Notes: generated by a model not told the origin, from the letters alone. Counted from the first letter of the stretch, positions 34,529-44,162 are shown. The stretch is 64,000 bases of DNA from JAXHUM01 sp034189325 (GCA_034189325.1 JAXHUM010000049.1:62001-126000), one strand, 5' to 3'. Program-made: numbers and translations.

Positions 34529-36701
34529 GCTCCAACATGCTCCTTAGGTTACTAGTCTCGTGTATTGAAACTGCTACTGTCGTGCCGCCGCCTGGATTAT
34601 TTCGCACCTCAAAAGAGGCGTTTATCATTTTCGCACGAAAACTCATGTTGACCAAGCCTATGCCTCTTTTGTCAGGTTTTTTAGGAACACCCAGCCCATC
34701 GTCTATAATCTGCATGTTGAGTTTTTGACCCTCCAAAAATAGGACGATGGATATTTTTTTGGCCATTCCATGTTTGATGGCGTTTTGCACGGCCTCCTGG
34801 GCGATGTAGTAGAGGTGAGTGGCCTGGGAATTGTCACTGATTGAGATCTTTGCTTTGATCTCAAAGGTGCAAATGATGCCGTATATCTCAGATATACTGT
34901 TGGCCAACTCTCGCAATGCAGATTCAAATCCCTGATCGATAAGAAAAACAGGACAAAGTCCTTTTGATAAAACCCTGGTTTTGTTGATGGCGTTGCCTAT
35001 CAGTCTTCTAATTTTACGTGCTTCCGTGGCCTCTTTCAGTGATTTTTGTTCCAGCTTTTTCTCTAAGACCTTGCTTAAGACCTCTATGCCGATCAAATGA
35101 GGACAGAGATCATCGTGAAGATCGCGGCCGAGTTTCTGCCTTTCGTTTTCACTTACATCCAGTATTTCTCTCTCCAGTCGCACCACCTCAGTGACATCCT
35201 CTGTGATCCCAAGAACGCATGGCTCATCCCATATTTCAATGATCTCTGCCGAGAGCAGGCCCAGCCGTCCTTCTCCCGATTTGGTCTGGAAATGAATGGG
35301 ACGATTCCTGATGGCCCCGTTTCGATTCAATAATTCCACTATTCTCAAAATTTCATCATTATCAAAATAAAATCCCAGATCTTGAATAGACTTGCCTATC
35401 ACTTCATGACGTTCATATTCGGTGGATCTCAAGAAGCTTTCATTAACATCGAGGATTTTTCCGTTCCTATAGGTCGTTATTGAGATCGGGCTGGGACTGG
35501 AGCGGAAGGCCTTTGAAAATTTCTCCTCGGAACGCCTGAGGTGTTGATGATAGGACTCAAGTTTCTCCATGTATCTATTGAAATACAAAGCCATCTGACC
35601 AATCTCATCCCCTGAGTGCCTGTTCATACGGATGGAAAAATCACCGATCGATCCTGAGATCAACCGGCTTATTAGCTCCTGAAGTGGATTGGTCATAGAT
35701 GAGCTGATTCGAAGGGTAATAGGAATCACCACGAAAACGGAGAGAAGGACGGAAACAAATATGAGGCCTCGAATCGCATTCAGGGTTTTGAATAATTCAT
35801 CAGGATAAGAGGTTGAGGCGACGATCCAATCGTATTCGGGGATATGGTTGTAAATCACATGTTTCTCCCGAGTTATTCCTGTCTCCGGGTTTTCCCAGTC
35901 ATAGGTAATCTTACCGTTCTTCCTCTTACAGATCTCCAGGATAATATCCCTGCCGGCTGAATTTTTTTCGATATAATAGCCCTTCTTTGCCTTTTCGGGA
36001 TGAATAACAATGTTTCCCCTGGTGTCAATGATATAGGGGTAACCGGTATTTCCGAATCTCATGGCAAGGATACTCTTGCTGAAATCTTCCACCCTGACAA
36101 GCTCATTGAACTCCTCCCGGTAAGAAGAGATCGAGATGATCCAATCCCAAGGCTCAAAATGCGTCATATAGAGGGCCTTCGGTCTTTCATGGGGTTCGCC
36201 TGGATTCTTCCAGTCGTATTCAAGATATCCCTCTTTTCTGGTTTTCTGCGCCTTGACAAAACTTCTGTCCGACCAATTCCTCCCCAGGACTCTTTGGTTG
36301 GGATGCACCACGGCGACTCCTTCACTGTTGACGCAGTAAATATATCCTGTTTTCCCGACGGTCTGATGAAGAAGAAATGTTGAAGCCATATCCTTGGCTT
36401 GGTCCTCGCTCATGTCACCGTTCCTGTACTGATTGTAGAAGTACTTGACAGCATCCCGGTTGTTGTGCGCAAGAGAACTGAGGTGATTCCTGATGGATAC
36501 GATCGCAGAAGTTTTAACAAGGGTGAGGATCGATTCGGTTGAATTCTTTAACTCTCTTTCAATATTCTCCTCCAGGACTTCTTTTACCAGGGAATAGATT
36601 ACCACACTGATGGCTGTAATAACCAATACAAAAAGGGAGGAATAACTTAAGATGAGCTTGTATCTGATAGGCAGGTTATATAAGGCTTTAAACAGATTCA
36701 T
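34512..36701 (-). CDS. Membrane sensor histidine kinase with double Cache, HAMP and PAS domains
   Basis: A 729-residue NarX/DegS-class kinase. A membrane segment at about residues 14-36 is followed by a periplasmic region of about 270 residues with two Cache-type modules, each with a HP..(L)G-type turn and a ...DWxxNP(GE)...Y..(F/I)P(W/Y)DWI(I/V)(A)S motif. A second membrane segment (GLIFVSVLLSVFVVIPITL, near 310) leads to HAMP and a PAS domain (FRSSPSPISITTYRNGKILDVNESFLRSTEYERHEVIG). The HisKA_3 helix has the phospho-His in GRDLHDDLCPHLIG, and the ATPase domain has EAVQNAIKHG and DDGLGVPKKPDKRGIGLVNM. Cache modules bind small carboxylates or amino acids, which suits its position next to the liv operon. 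It overlaps the regulator gene. Confidence 0.92.
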   Translation of the reverse strand: MNLFKALYNLPIRYKLILSYSSLFVLVITAISVVIYSLVKEVLEENIERELKNSTESILTLVKTSAIVSIRNHLSSLAHNNRDAVKYFYNQYRNGDMSEDQAKDMASTFLLHQTVGKTGYIYCVNSEGVAVVHPNQRVLGRNWSDRSFVKAQKTRKEGYLEYDWKNPGEPHERPKALYMTHFEPWDWIISISSYREEFNELVRVEDFSKSILAMRFGNTGYPYIIDTRGNIVIHPEKAKKGYYIEKNSAGRDIILEICKRKNGKITYDWENPETGITREKHVIYNHIPEYDWIVASTSYPDELFKTLNAIRGLIFVSVLLSVFVVIPITLRISSSMTNPLQELISRLISGSIGDFSIRMNRHSGDEIGQMALYFNRYMEKLESYHQHLRRSEEKFSKAFRSSPSPISITTYRNGKILDVNESFLRSTEYERHEVIGKSIQDLGFYFDNDEILRIVELLNRNGAIRNRPIHFQTKSGEGRLGLLSAEIIEIWDEPCVLGITEDVTEVVRLEREILDVSENERQKLGRDLHDDLCPHLIGIEVLSKVLEKKLEQKSLKEATEARKIRRLIGNAINKTRVLSKGLCPVFLIDQGFESALRELANSISEIYGIICTFEIKAKISISDNSQATHLYYIAQEAVQNAIKHGMAKKISIVLFLEGQKLNMQIIDDGLGVPKKPDKRGIGLVNMSFRAKMINASFEVRNNPGGGTTVAVSIHETSNLRSMLEHDRPH

Positions 36702-36805
36702 TTCAACGCAGGGCAGTTAGACTTAACGATATCGTTTATCAGAACCGCTTCCTCACAAACGGATGAATCCTTGATCCGGGTCGTCACAGACCAGGGGTGT
36801 GATTA

Positions 36806-36837
36806 GGGCCCTGCCGTTTGCCTGCATAAGAGGGCCC
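36806..36837 (-). repeat. Inverted repeat between PPDK and the kinase gene
   Basis: GGGCCCT (36806-36812) and AGGGCCC (36831-36837) are perfectly complementary around an 18-nt loop. It lies about 36 bases past the ppdK stop. It lacks a T run, so it may be an mRNA 3' stabiliser or a Rho-dependent end rather than an intrinsic terminator. Confidence 0.35.
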
Positions 36838-36872
36838 GAAGATATCACAACGGATTATTCATTGGCAGAATT

Positions 36873-39602
36873 CTACGTCTTTCCAGTCTTATCTTCCAGA
36901 GCCGCATGAGCTGCCGCCAGGCGCGCTATGGGCACTCGGAAGGGACTACACGATACGTAGTCCAGCCCAATCTTGTGGAAAAAATTGACGGACCTTGCAT
37001 CGCCGCCATGTTCTCCACACACGCCCAAATGTAGGTCAGGATGCGCTCCACGACCCTTTTCAACGGCGATACGAATCAATTCCCCTATGCCCCTCTGGTC
37101 GATGGAGGTGAAAGGGTCTTCTTCATAAATACCGATGTCTACATAGTAGGGCAGAAAGGAGCCGGAATCGTCTCGAGAAAAACCGCAACCCATCTGTGTC
37201 AGATCGTTGGTGCCGAAACTAAAGAAATCGGCATACTGAGCGATCTCATCCGCCGTGACCGCAGCCCGCGGGACCTCGATCATCGTTCCGACCCTATAAT
37301 CGAGGTCCTTTAGTCCGGTCTCCTCCATTATTGTTTCGGCAACAGCCACAATGGTTTGACGTTGATTCTCCAGTTCTTTAGCAGTGCTCACTAAAGGAAC
37401 CATGATCTCAGGATGGACTTCGATTCCCTCCCGGGTAAGTTTTGCGGAGGCCTCCAGTATCGCGCGGGCTTGCATCCTTGACACTTCCGGCATGGTGACA
37501 CCGACGCGGCATCCACGATGTCCAAGCATTGGATTGAATTCATGAAGTTGATCAACCCGACGTTTGATCTCATCTGGGCTCACTCTGAGATCAGAGGCTA
37601 TTTCTGCGATCTTCTCCTCTTCGTCGTTGTTGGGCAAAAACTCATGCAATGGAGGATCCAGGAGCCGGATCGTGACCTCATAGGGGCTCATGGCCTTGAG
37701 GATGCCGTAAAAATCGTCCCGCTGATAGGGCAAGAGTTTCTCAAGGGCTTCGGAGCGCTCTTCATGGGAATCGGAAAGGATCATCGTGCGCATAATGCGG
37801 ATCCTTTCTTCCCCGAAAAACATATGTTCGGTTCGAGTAAGACCGATCCCACGGGCCCCGAACCTTCGTGCAATCTCGGCATCTTGCGGAGTGTCGGCGT
37901 TCGTTCGGACATTCAGTCTGGCATACTTGTCCGAGATGTCCATCAGCCGTCCATACCACACATTAGACACAGGGTCAGCAGCGACAACCGGTATTTTCCC
38001 CTCGTAAACAATACCTTTTGTACCGTTCAGGGTAATCCAATCGCCTTCTTTTAATGTTATGTTATCCACGGCAATCGTGCCATCCTTATAATTGATATCA
38101 AGATCACCACACCCCACGACGCAGCATTTGCCCCAACCGCGCGCAACCAGCGCGGCATGACTGGTCATGCCACCATGGGCGGTGAGTATGCCTTCGGCAG
38201 CGCGCATTCCATCAACATCTTCCGGACTGGTTTCTGAACGAACAAGGATAACCTTCTCGCCCCTCTTGGCCCACGACCAGGCACGTTCACTGCTCAGCAC
38301 GATCTTGCCAAGAGCTCCACCAGGTCCGGCGGCCAGCCCCTTGGCCAGAACGGGGGCATTCTTCTCTTCATTCGGGTCGAGCATGGGGTGCAGGAGTTCG
38401 TCGAGCTGGCCGGGTTGTACACGCATAAGTGCCGCCTCTTCGTCGATCAGACCTTCATCCAGCATATCAACGGCCATGCGAAGCGCGGCCAATCCGCTCC
38501 GCTTGCCGGTCCGGGTCTGAAGCATCCATAACCTGCCATTTTCTATCGTAAATTCGAGATCCTGCATGTCGTGATAGTGTTTCTCGAGCCTATCACGTAT
38601 GTCAACAAGTTGTCGGTACAGGTCGGGAAGGAGCTCTTCAAGAGAAGGAAGTTGATCGTTCTTTCCAGGTTGTTTGCAATATTGATTCAGAGCGTTGGGC
38701 GTGCGAATACCCGCCACAACATCTTCTCCCTGGGCGTTGACAAGCCATTCGCCGAAGAAATGTGGGTCCCCAGTGGCGGGATCGCGGGTGAAAGCGACGC
38801 CCGTAGCACTGTCCTGTCCCATGTTTCCAAAGACCATGGACTGCACGTTTACGGCCGTCCCCCATTCCTCCGGGATGTTTTCAATCCGACGGTAGGAAAC
38901 GGCGCGTTTCCCACGCCACGACTGAAATACCGCACAAATACCACCCCAGAGCTGTTCCCAGGGATCATCAGGGAAACTCTTTCCCAGGACCTGTTCAACT
39001 TTCACCTTGTAGTCATCACATAGCTGTTTCAAATCGTCTGTAGTTAGATCCGTGTCTAAACGATAGCCACGATCTTTCTTGACCCCGGCCAGAAGGGATT
39101 CCAACTGAGGTCGAATGGCCATTTCTTCATGATCCGGCTCCACACCGGCCGCCTTTTCCATCACCACATCGGAGTACATCGTGATCAAACGCCTGTAGGC
39201 ATCGTAGACAAAGCGAGCATTTCCGGACTGTTCGATCATGCCGGGTATCGTTGCACCGCACAGGCCGATATTCAGAATGGTTTCCATCATTCCCGGCATG
39301 GACTGGCGAGCACCGGATCGAACTGAGACTAAAAGCGGGTTGTCAACATCCCCGAACTGTCGGCCCATAATCGCTTCTATCCAACCCATCGCCCTTTTAC
39401 ACTGATCAACAACCTCTTCAGGGAGGTTCCCATTGGTTTTAAAAAAAACCGCGTTCGTTTCAGTGGTGATTGTAAATCCAGGAGGGACCGGGATTCCGAG
39501 GTTTGTCATCTCCGCAAGGTTCGCTCCCTTTCCTCCCAACTCATTTTTCATTTCCGCTGTACCTTCTGCTTTACCTTCACCGAATGTATAAACGTATTGC
39601 AT
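36873..39602 (-). CDS. ppdK: Pyruvate, phosphate dikinase
   Basis: Makes phosphoenolpyruvate from pyruvate, ATP and phosphate; reversible, and used in gluconeogenesis or pyrophosphate-linked glycolysis. The 909-residue protein has the N-terminal nucleotide domain (GGKGANLAEMTNLGIPVPPGFTIT), the central phospho-His loop GGMTSHAALVARGWGKCCVVG near residue 455, and the C-terminal PEP domain with the GTNDLTQMG and GVCGEHGGDA motifs. Length and motif order are standard. It is separated from the FMN oxidoreductase by about 100 bases and looks monocistronic. With pckG it gives the cell two routes to PEP. Confidence 0.97.
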   Translation of the reverse strand: MQYVYTFGEGKAEGTAEMKNELGGKGANLAEMTNLGIPVPPGFTITTETNAVFFKTNGNLPEEVVDQCKRAMGWIEAIMGRQFGDVDNPLLVSVRSGARQSMPGMMETILNIGLCGATIPGMIEQSGNARFVYDAYRRLITMYSDVVMEKAAGVEPDHEEMAIRPQLESLLAGVKKDRGYRLDTDLTTDDLKQLCDDYKVKVEQVLGKSFPDDPWEQLWGGICAVFQSWRGKRAVSYRRIENIPEEWGTAVNVQSMVFGNMGQDSATGVAFTRDPATGDPHFFGEWLVNAQGEDVVAGIRTPNALNQYCKQPGKNDQLPSLEELLPDLYRQLVDIRDRLEKHYHDMQDLEFTIENGRLWMLQTRTGKRSGLAALRMAVDMLDEGLIDEEAALMRVQPGQLDELLHPMLDPNEEKNAPVLAKGLAAGPGGALGKIVLSSERAWSWAKRGEKVILVRSETSPEDVDGMRAAEGILTAHGGMTSHAALVARGWGKCCVVGCGDLDINYKDGTIAVDNITLKEGDWITLNGTKGIVYEGKIPVVAADPVSNVWYGRLMDISDKYARLNVRTNADTPQDAEIARRFGARGIGLTRTEHMFFGEERIRIMRTMILSDSHEERSEALEKLLPYQRDDFYGILKAMSPYEVTIRLLDPPLHEFLPNNDEEEKIAEIASDLRVSPDEIKRRVDQLHEFNPMLGHRGCRVGVTMPEVSRMQARAILEASAKLTREGIEVHPEIMVPLVSTAKELENQRQTIVAVAETIMEETGLKDLDYRVGTMIEVPRAAVTADEIAQYADFFSFGTNDLTQMGCGFSRDDSGSFLPYYVDIGIYEEDPFTSIDQRGIGELIRIAVEKGRGAHPDLHLGVCGEHGGDARSVNFFHKIGLDYVSCSPFRVPIARLAAAHAALEDKTGKT

Positions 39603-39704
39603 GGTATTTCCCTTTTAAGATGTAGAATAACAGCTCGCTCAAAGAGATACTGAGGTTGAGCATGTCCCCGTCGATTGATAGTTCCTGAAAGCCCTGTGTA
39701 GAAC

Positions 39705-40975
39705 TCAGGTGAGTTGTTGTTTTGCCTCTTCCGCCTGTCTCATGAAATTAGCTACAATATCCTTGCAGGGAAGGATATCATGGATGAGGCCCACTCCTTG
39801 ACCGGCGGCAAAAAAACCCCTGTTGGAATCGCCATATATCAGAGATGCGGCTGTGGCGCTGCCGCCGTGCTCTTCCAATGGAGGCTCATAAGATTCCATC
39901 AGCATATCATAATTGATCATGCCAGCATGATCCACAAGAACTTGCCTTATTTTGTCATTTACAATCAATCGCAAGGAACCGCGCCTTTCCCCTGTGAATC
40001 CCCTGTTCCCTGATCCCGCCTGAGCGACGTTTCCGTGGCGGATTGCCAGGGTATCTCCATCCCAGCTATCGACTAAGGCCTTTTTATAATTTTCATGGGC
40101 CGGGCTTTCCGTGCTCGCGATAAATCGTGTTCCCATGTATACACCATGCGCTCCAAGGGCCATGGCGCCTATGAGCTGCCGACCATGTGCCACTCCGCCG
40201 CCTGCCACAATCGGTATTTTAACCACCTCCGCCACCTGTGGGACAAGGCAGAAGGTCGTGTTCTGATCAAAACCACTATGACCACCACCGTCGGTACCTG
40301 AAACAACAACTGCGTCAACGCCGATACTCTCCGCCTTCTGAGCATGTTTGACGGCGGCACAGACATGAATAACCTTCATTCCTGCCTTTTTAAGTCTCTC
40401 CGTATGTATCATGGGATTGCCTTGAGACACGACGGCAACGGGCACTTCTTCCTCAATCCCAACCTCAATGCAACGTTCGCTGAAAGCCTTATCCAGACCG
40501 GCCGATCCGACCACGAAGTTGACTGCAAAGGGACGGTCGGTTATGGACCGGACAATTTGAATCTCCTTCCTCAACCGTTCACCTGTCTCCTTTACATCTT
40601 TCGTCACGACTCTTGCCCCTGCATTGGGACCTATGGTTCCGAGCCCTCCTGCCTTTGAAATAGCACCGACCATCTTGCCGTCTGTGACCCAGGCCATNNN
40701 NNNNNNNNNNNNNNNNNNNNNNNNNNNNNNNNNNNNNNNNNNNNNNNNNNNNNNNNNNNNNNNNNNNNNNNNNNNNNNNNNNNNNNNNNNNNNNNNNGTT
40801 CACCTGTCTCCTTTACATCTTTCGTCACGACTCTTGCCCCTGCATTGGGACCTATGGTTCCGAGCCCTCCTGCCTTTGAAATAGCACCGACCATCTTGCC
40901 GTCTGTGACCCAGGCCATGGCGGCCAGAACGATCGGGTGTTCAATTCCCAGAAGTGTGGTTAAGGCTGTTTTCAT
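39705..40975 (-). CDS. FMN-dependent enoyl-ACP reductase II / nitronate monooxygenase family protein, split by an assembly gap
   Basis: A FabK/2-nitropropane-dioxygenase-type (beta/alpha)8 flavoprotein. Visible motifs are MAWVTDGKMVGAISKAGGLGTIG at the start, VSGTDGGGHSGFDQNTTFCLVPQV and PIVAGGGVAHGRQLIGAMALGAHGVYMGTRFIASTESPAHENYKKAL, the phosphate-binding region of the FMN. The 100-N run at 40698-40797 interrupts it. The 121 bases left of the gap (40577-40697) equal the 121 bases right of it (40798-40918), so the gap is an unmerged overlap. Removing one copy and the Ns gives one protein of about 349 residues, the normal length. Whether it reduces enoyl-ACP or oxidises nitronates cannot be decided here. 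Confidence 0.8.
40698..40797. other. Assembly gap of 100 N
   Basis: A fixed-size block of unknown bases. The flanks are identical over 121 bases (40577-40697 and 40798-40918), so the true distance between contigs is negative and nothing is missing. Confidence 0.97.
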
Positions 40976-41160
40976 CGCTTTCTTCTCCCTTCAGATTGAT
41001 TGAAAGACATATATGTTGTGCTAACATCCCTCATTGATGGTGTCAACAGGTTATGGGGACAGGCCGAATTGAGCGCCGATAACATCTATCTTTCGTAAAA
41101 TTGTTGTTGAAGGTCAGCCTTTGAGTATGCGAACGTGCTTACTTTCTCTACTTTTTTATT

Positions 41161-41934
41161 CTACCACATTCCGCACGGTCCTGTATAGGAGAGGATGTGC
41201 TTTCCTGCCAGGGCGCATAGGATCAAGAGAATCACTTCTATGATTTCATTGGCGGTTCCGAGTAGATCCCCCGTGATTCCCCCGAATCGACTTCGGCATT
41301 TGATCTTGAACAACCATGCCATGAGCCAGGACATTCCTAAAAGGACCATGCCGACCGGGCCGAATGGAAGGCAGACCAGAAGACAGAGGGCATGAGAAAA
41401 CAGCCTGTGCCGACCAGATGCTCCAAGGATAAAGGCGCCTGCCATGCCTTCGTCGGCTCGGGCATAGGGGAGGGTGGTTATGAGTTCTACCAGCATGGCT
41501 CGCGAGCAGGCGAATATAGGGGGAATCAAGAAGGTGGACCCCGAAAACACAAGCCGCTCAAGAGCAAGCCATTTTGCCAAGACAAAGATGATCAAGGCCA
41601 GGCCTCCAAAGGTGCCCAAGCGGACATCTTTCATAATAGCGAGCCTTTTCTCCCTATCATGAAAGCCGCCAAGGGAATCGGCCCAATCAGCCAACCCGTC
41701 GAGATGTAATCCCCCTGTGAGCCATATTCCTGCGGCGACCATAAAAAGAGAGCAGCCGGCAGGCCACTGTTCAAAGGGGAGTCGTGTCCATCCATAGCTG
41801 ATTCCGTAAAGAATAAGACCCAAGATCAGGCCTACCGCAGGAAACCAGGGGAGAGAGGCGAAAAAGTCATCAGCCTCCTTTCCGGGAACAGGCAGGGAGG
41901 TCAGGGTCCTGAAAGCACTTATAAAACCTTTCAT
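41161..41934 (-). CDS. cobS: Adenosylcobinamide-GDP ribazoletransferase
   Basis: Joins alpha-ribazole to adenosylcobinamide-GDP in the last steps of cobalamin assembly or salvage. The 257-residue membrane protein has the family pattern FRTLTSLPVP at the start, GLHLDGLADWADSLGG with metal-binding acidic residues near residue 76, and MKDVRLGTFGGLALI; the rest is hydrophobic. It lies 14 bases after cobT and is read from the riboswitch-controlled transcript. Confidence 0.95.
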   Translation of the reverse strand: MKGFISAFRTLTSLPVPGKEADDFFASLPWFPAVGLILGLILYGISYGWTRLPFEQWPAGCSLFMVAAGIWLTGGLHLDGLADWADSLGGFHDREKRLAIMKDVRLGTFGGLALIIFVLAKWLALERLVFSGSTFLIPPIFACSRAMLVELITTLPYARADEGMAGAFILGASGRHRLFSHALCLLVCLPFGPVGMVLLGMSWLMAWLFKIKCRSRFGGITGDLLGTANEIIEVILLILCALAGKHILSYTGPCGMW

Positions 41935-41948
41935 ATCAGTATCCTATG

Positions 41949-42998
41949 TTAGGCGCCAGGTTCTATTCCAACGTCTTCGAATGTGGCCATTTCATTATAG
42001 ATCCGTAAGGAGTCCTCAATAATACCCATTGCCAAAACAGCTCCTGTGCCCTCGCCGAGTCGGAGGTCCAGATCGAGTATCGGGCGTATCCCCTCTCTTT
42101 CAAACAGGACTTTGTGCCCTGTTTCGGAAGACTTGTGGGAGAAAAAAAGGTAGTCTTTCACTCTGGGATCCAGACGCATGGCCACAAGGGCCCCTGCGCT
42201 TGAGATAAACCCGTCCACGACAAGGACCATACGGTTGGCCGCTCCCCCCAAACAGAGCCCGCAGATACCTGCGATCTCAAGCCCTCCCACACCTGCCAGG
42301 GTGAGTAGGGGGTCATCAACTGCTGTCCTGTTTATCGCAAGGGCTTTTTTGATAACCTTAACCTTTCGCTTTAGGGCGTCGTCATCCAGGCCTGTCCCTC
42401 TACCTGTTACATCTTCAGGAGAGGCGGGAAGGAGAGCGGAAAAGAGGGCCGAGGCAGGCGTTGTGTTCCCAATGCCCATCTCGCCGGTGGCAATCATCCT
42501 GACTCCCCTGTTTTTGGCATGGTACGCCATTTCAATACCTACATGAATCGCCTTCTCCGCCTGTTCAGGGGTCATGGCCGGACCTAGGGCGATATTTCCT
42601 GCGGACCTTTTCACATTTTTCCTGATCAACCCGTCCGCATCGTCAAGATCCTCCTTCATTCCGATATCAATAACCGATACACCTGCGCCTGCAGAGCGGG
42701 CAAGGACATTGATCGCAGCGCCCCCGGTCAAAAAGTTCCGTACCATCGAACGCGTGACCTCTTGGGGGTAAGCGCTGACCCCTTCAATTACCACCTCATG
42801 GTCTCCGGCAAAGACGAAGACCTCTTTTTTTTCGACGGACGGTCTTTCCTGTTCCTGGATACTCACAACCCTGGCCGTGATCTCCTCCAAATATCCCAAA
42901 CTACCCCTTGGTTTTGTGAGACTATCCAGTTTGTCCTTGGCTTTTTTGACCCAATCTCCTGAAAGAGAAGAGATTTCTTCAAAGATCTGATTTTTCAA
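41949..42998 (-). CDS. cobT: Nicotinate-nucleotide:dimethylbenzimidazole phosphoribosyltransferase
   Basis: Makes alpha-ribazole 5'-phosphate, the lower-ligand precursor of cobalamin. The protein has the family motifs KLDSLTKPRGSLGYLE near residue 20, FAGDHEVVIEGVSAYPQEVT, ATGEMGIGNTTPASAL and LRLGEGTGAVLAMGI, which carries the catalytic Glu. I set the start at TTG (42998; 349 residues), 9 bases after GGGAGG. The longer open frame to 43094 runs through the terminator stem and is not coding. It is first in the cobT-cobS operon. Confidence 0.93.
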   Translation of the reverse strand: MKNQIFEEISSLSGDWVKKAKDKLDSLTKPRGSLGYLEEITARVVSIQEQERPSVEKKEVFVFAGDHEVVIEGVSAYPQEVTRSMVRNFLTGGAAINVLARSAGAGVSVIDIGMKEDLDDADGLIRKNVKRSAGNIALGPAMTPEQAEKAIHVGIEMAYHAKNRGVRMIATGEMGIGNTTPASALFSALLPASPEDVTGRGTGLDDDALKRKVKVIKKALAINRTAVDDPLLTLAGVGGLEIAGICGLCLGGAANRMVLVVDGFISSAGALVAMRLDPRVKDYLFFSHKSSETGHKVLFEREGIRPILDLDLRLGEGTGAVLAMGIIEDSLRIYNEMATFEDVGIEPGA

Positions 42999-43033
42999 TG
43001 CTGACACCCTCCCTATATAAGAAGTAAAATGAC

Positions 43034-43080
43034 AAAAAAAACCGCACGGAACATGACGCACGTTCATGCTCCGGGCGGCT
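43034..43080 (-). terminator. Riboswitch-controlled terminator ahead of cobT
   Basis: Minus strand: CCGCCCGGAGCATGA pairs with TCATGTTCCGTGCGG (15 bp with one mismatch and one G-U) around a 7-nt loop, then eight T. It lies between the cobalamin riboswitch and the cobT start, and is the expected expression platform for transcription attenuation. Confidence 0.85.
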
Positions 43081-43095
43081 TTTGGCGTTACCAAC

Positions 43096-43335
43096 CCGGT
43101 ATTAACAGCAGGTAGGTCTTCTGGCTTTCCCCCTCTCAGCTCGCCTTCCCATTCCCTATAGGGAACAGTGACTTTTTATCCAAAGCGCCTTTTGGCTCAG
43201 CAAGGAACATTACTGAGAGATCGTGACACAGTCACTTTGACAGACTGTGCAGGGATTACAGCATCGGCCACAATGCGATGGATTCACACCATCTTCCCTC
43301 TTGCCTCCTGGTGCTCCCAGGAGGGCACCTATTGT
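43096..43335 (-). ncRNA. Cobalamin riboswitch
   Basis: The minus strand holds the B12-box AGCCAGAAGACCTACC (43111-43126 complement) and, upstream, the other conserved parts in order: AATAGGTGCC at the 5' end, GGTGTGAATCCATC, GCTGTAATCCC, the GTCACTG element and GGGAAGGCGAG. This is the adenosylcobalamin-class aptamer. Its position before a terminator and cobT-cobS indicates that excess cobalamin stops transcription. Confidence 0.92.
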
Positions 43336-43425
43336 CAGACCGGCGGACCTTCCCAAGTCATCTCCCTGACCAGAGAGGCCCTTTTCTTAGATTTGATAAA
43401 ATGCCTATTTTTGACTGTTGAGAAA

Positions 43426-43454
43426 AACTTAAATATTTTGTTCAACTCTGTCAA
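43426..43454 (-). promoter_or_regulatory. Promoter of the cobTS riboswitch transcript
   Basis: On the minus strand TTGACA (43449-43454), a 17-base spacer, and TAAGTT (43426-43431). It stands about 90 bases upstream of the aptamer. Confidence 0.55.
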
Positions 43455-43517
43455 CTGAAATGAGATATCTGCAAACCCGATTGTTTGATCCCTGCATGCC
43501 CTATCCCAGGTAAAGTA

Positions 43518-43546
43518 TTGATTCCCGGAGAGTGATAGATTATATT
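43518..43546 (+). promoter_or_regulatory. Promoter of the CBS-domain gene
   Basis: TTGATT (43518-43523), a 17-base spacer, and TATATT (43541-43546). It lies about 150 bases before the CBS gene and is divergent from the cobTS promoter. Confidence 0.6.
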
Positions 43547-43697
43547 GATGGTGACGCAATGAACTGCGGTGTATTCAAAAGAGATATTTTGAGCGAATAT
43601 ATCGCCAGAATGCAAAGTCGATCTTTGAAGTCTTGATAACTAATCCGCATCATTTAAAGAGAGTTTTCTTTCTCATGGACAATAGGAGGGGGGAATA

Positions 43698-44162
43698 ATG
43701 GCCCGAGCAAAAGAGATTATGACTACAAAGGTCATCACGGTCTTCCCTGATACCACGATTGCTGAAGCTGCAAAGCTGATGCTTGAGAACCATTTCAATG
43801 GATTGCCCGTAGTTGACGAAGGGGGTCGTCTGACAGGAATTATCTGTCAGAATGACTTGATCTTCCAACAAAAAAAGATCCCCATTCCCTCTTTTTTCAC
43901 GGTCCTGGATAGCCTAATACCCCTGGGTTCTGAGAAAAGCATTGAAAAGGAGGTGAAAAAGATTTCTGCGGTTACAGTGGAAAGTGCCATGACTCATGAC
44001 CCCATCACGGTGGACCCTGAAACCGATATCGAGGAGATCGCCTCACTGATGATAAAACACTCCATCCACAGCCTGCCTGTCCTGGATCAGGGAAAACTGG
44101 TCGGCATAGTAGGTAAGGAAGACATCTTGAGAACACTTCTACCCGGAGGGAAGCCTGGTTAA
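43698..44162 (+). CDS. CBS-domain pair protein
   Basis: A 154-residue protein made of two CBS domains and nothing else. The first runs from about residue 5 (KEIMTTKVITVFPDTTIAEAAKLMLENHFNGLPVVDEGGRLTGII) and the second from about residue 95 (MTHDPITVDPETDIEEIASLMIKHSIHSLPVLDQGKLVGIVGKEDIL). CBS pairs bind adenine nucleotides or SAM and sense energy state. A strong ribosome site (AGGAGGGGGGAATA) sets the start. It has no enzymatic domain, so it must act on a partner protein. Confidence 0.92.
   Translation: MARAKEIMTTKVITVFPDTTIAEAAKLMLENHFNGLPVVDEGGRLTGIICQNDLIFQQKKIPIPSFFTVLDSLIPLGSEKSIEKEVKKISAVTVESAMTHDPITVDPETDIEEIASLMIKHSIHSLPVLDQGKLVGIVGKEDILRTLLPGGKPG

Noticed and set aside
40577..40918. 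A real tandem duplication within the FMN-oxidoreductase gene
   Set aside because: The repeat units end exactly at the gap edges and would break the reading frame; an unmerged contig overlap explains them fully.
42999..43094. Longer N-terminus of CobT
   Set aside because: The frame runs through the riboswitch terminator stem; TTG at 42998 follows GGGAGG.
43168..43458. 96-codon plus-strand frame
   Set aside because: It lies across the cobalamin riboswitch on the opposite strand and has no ribosome site.
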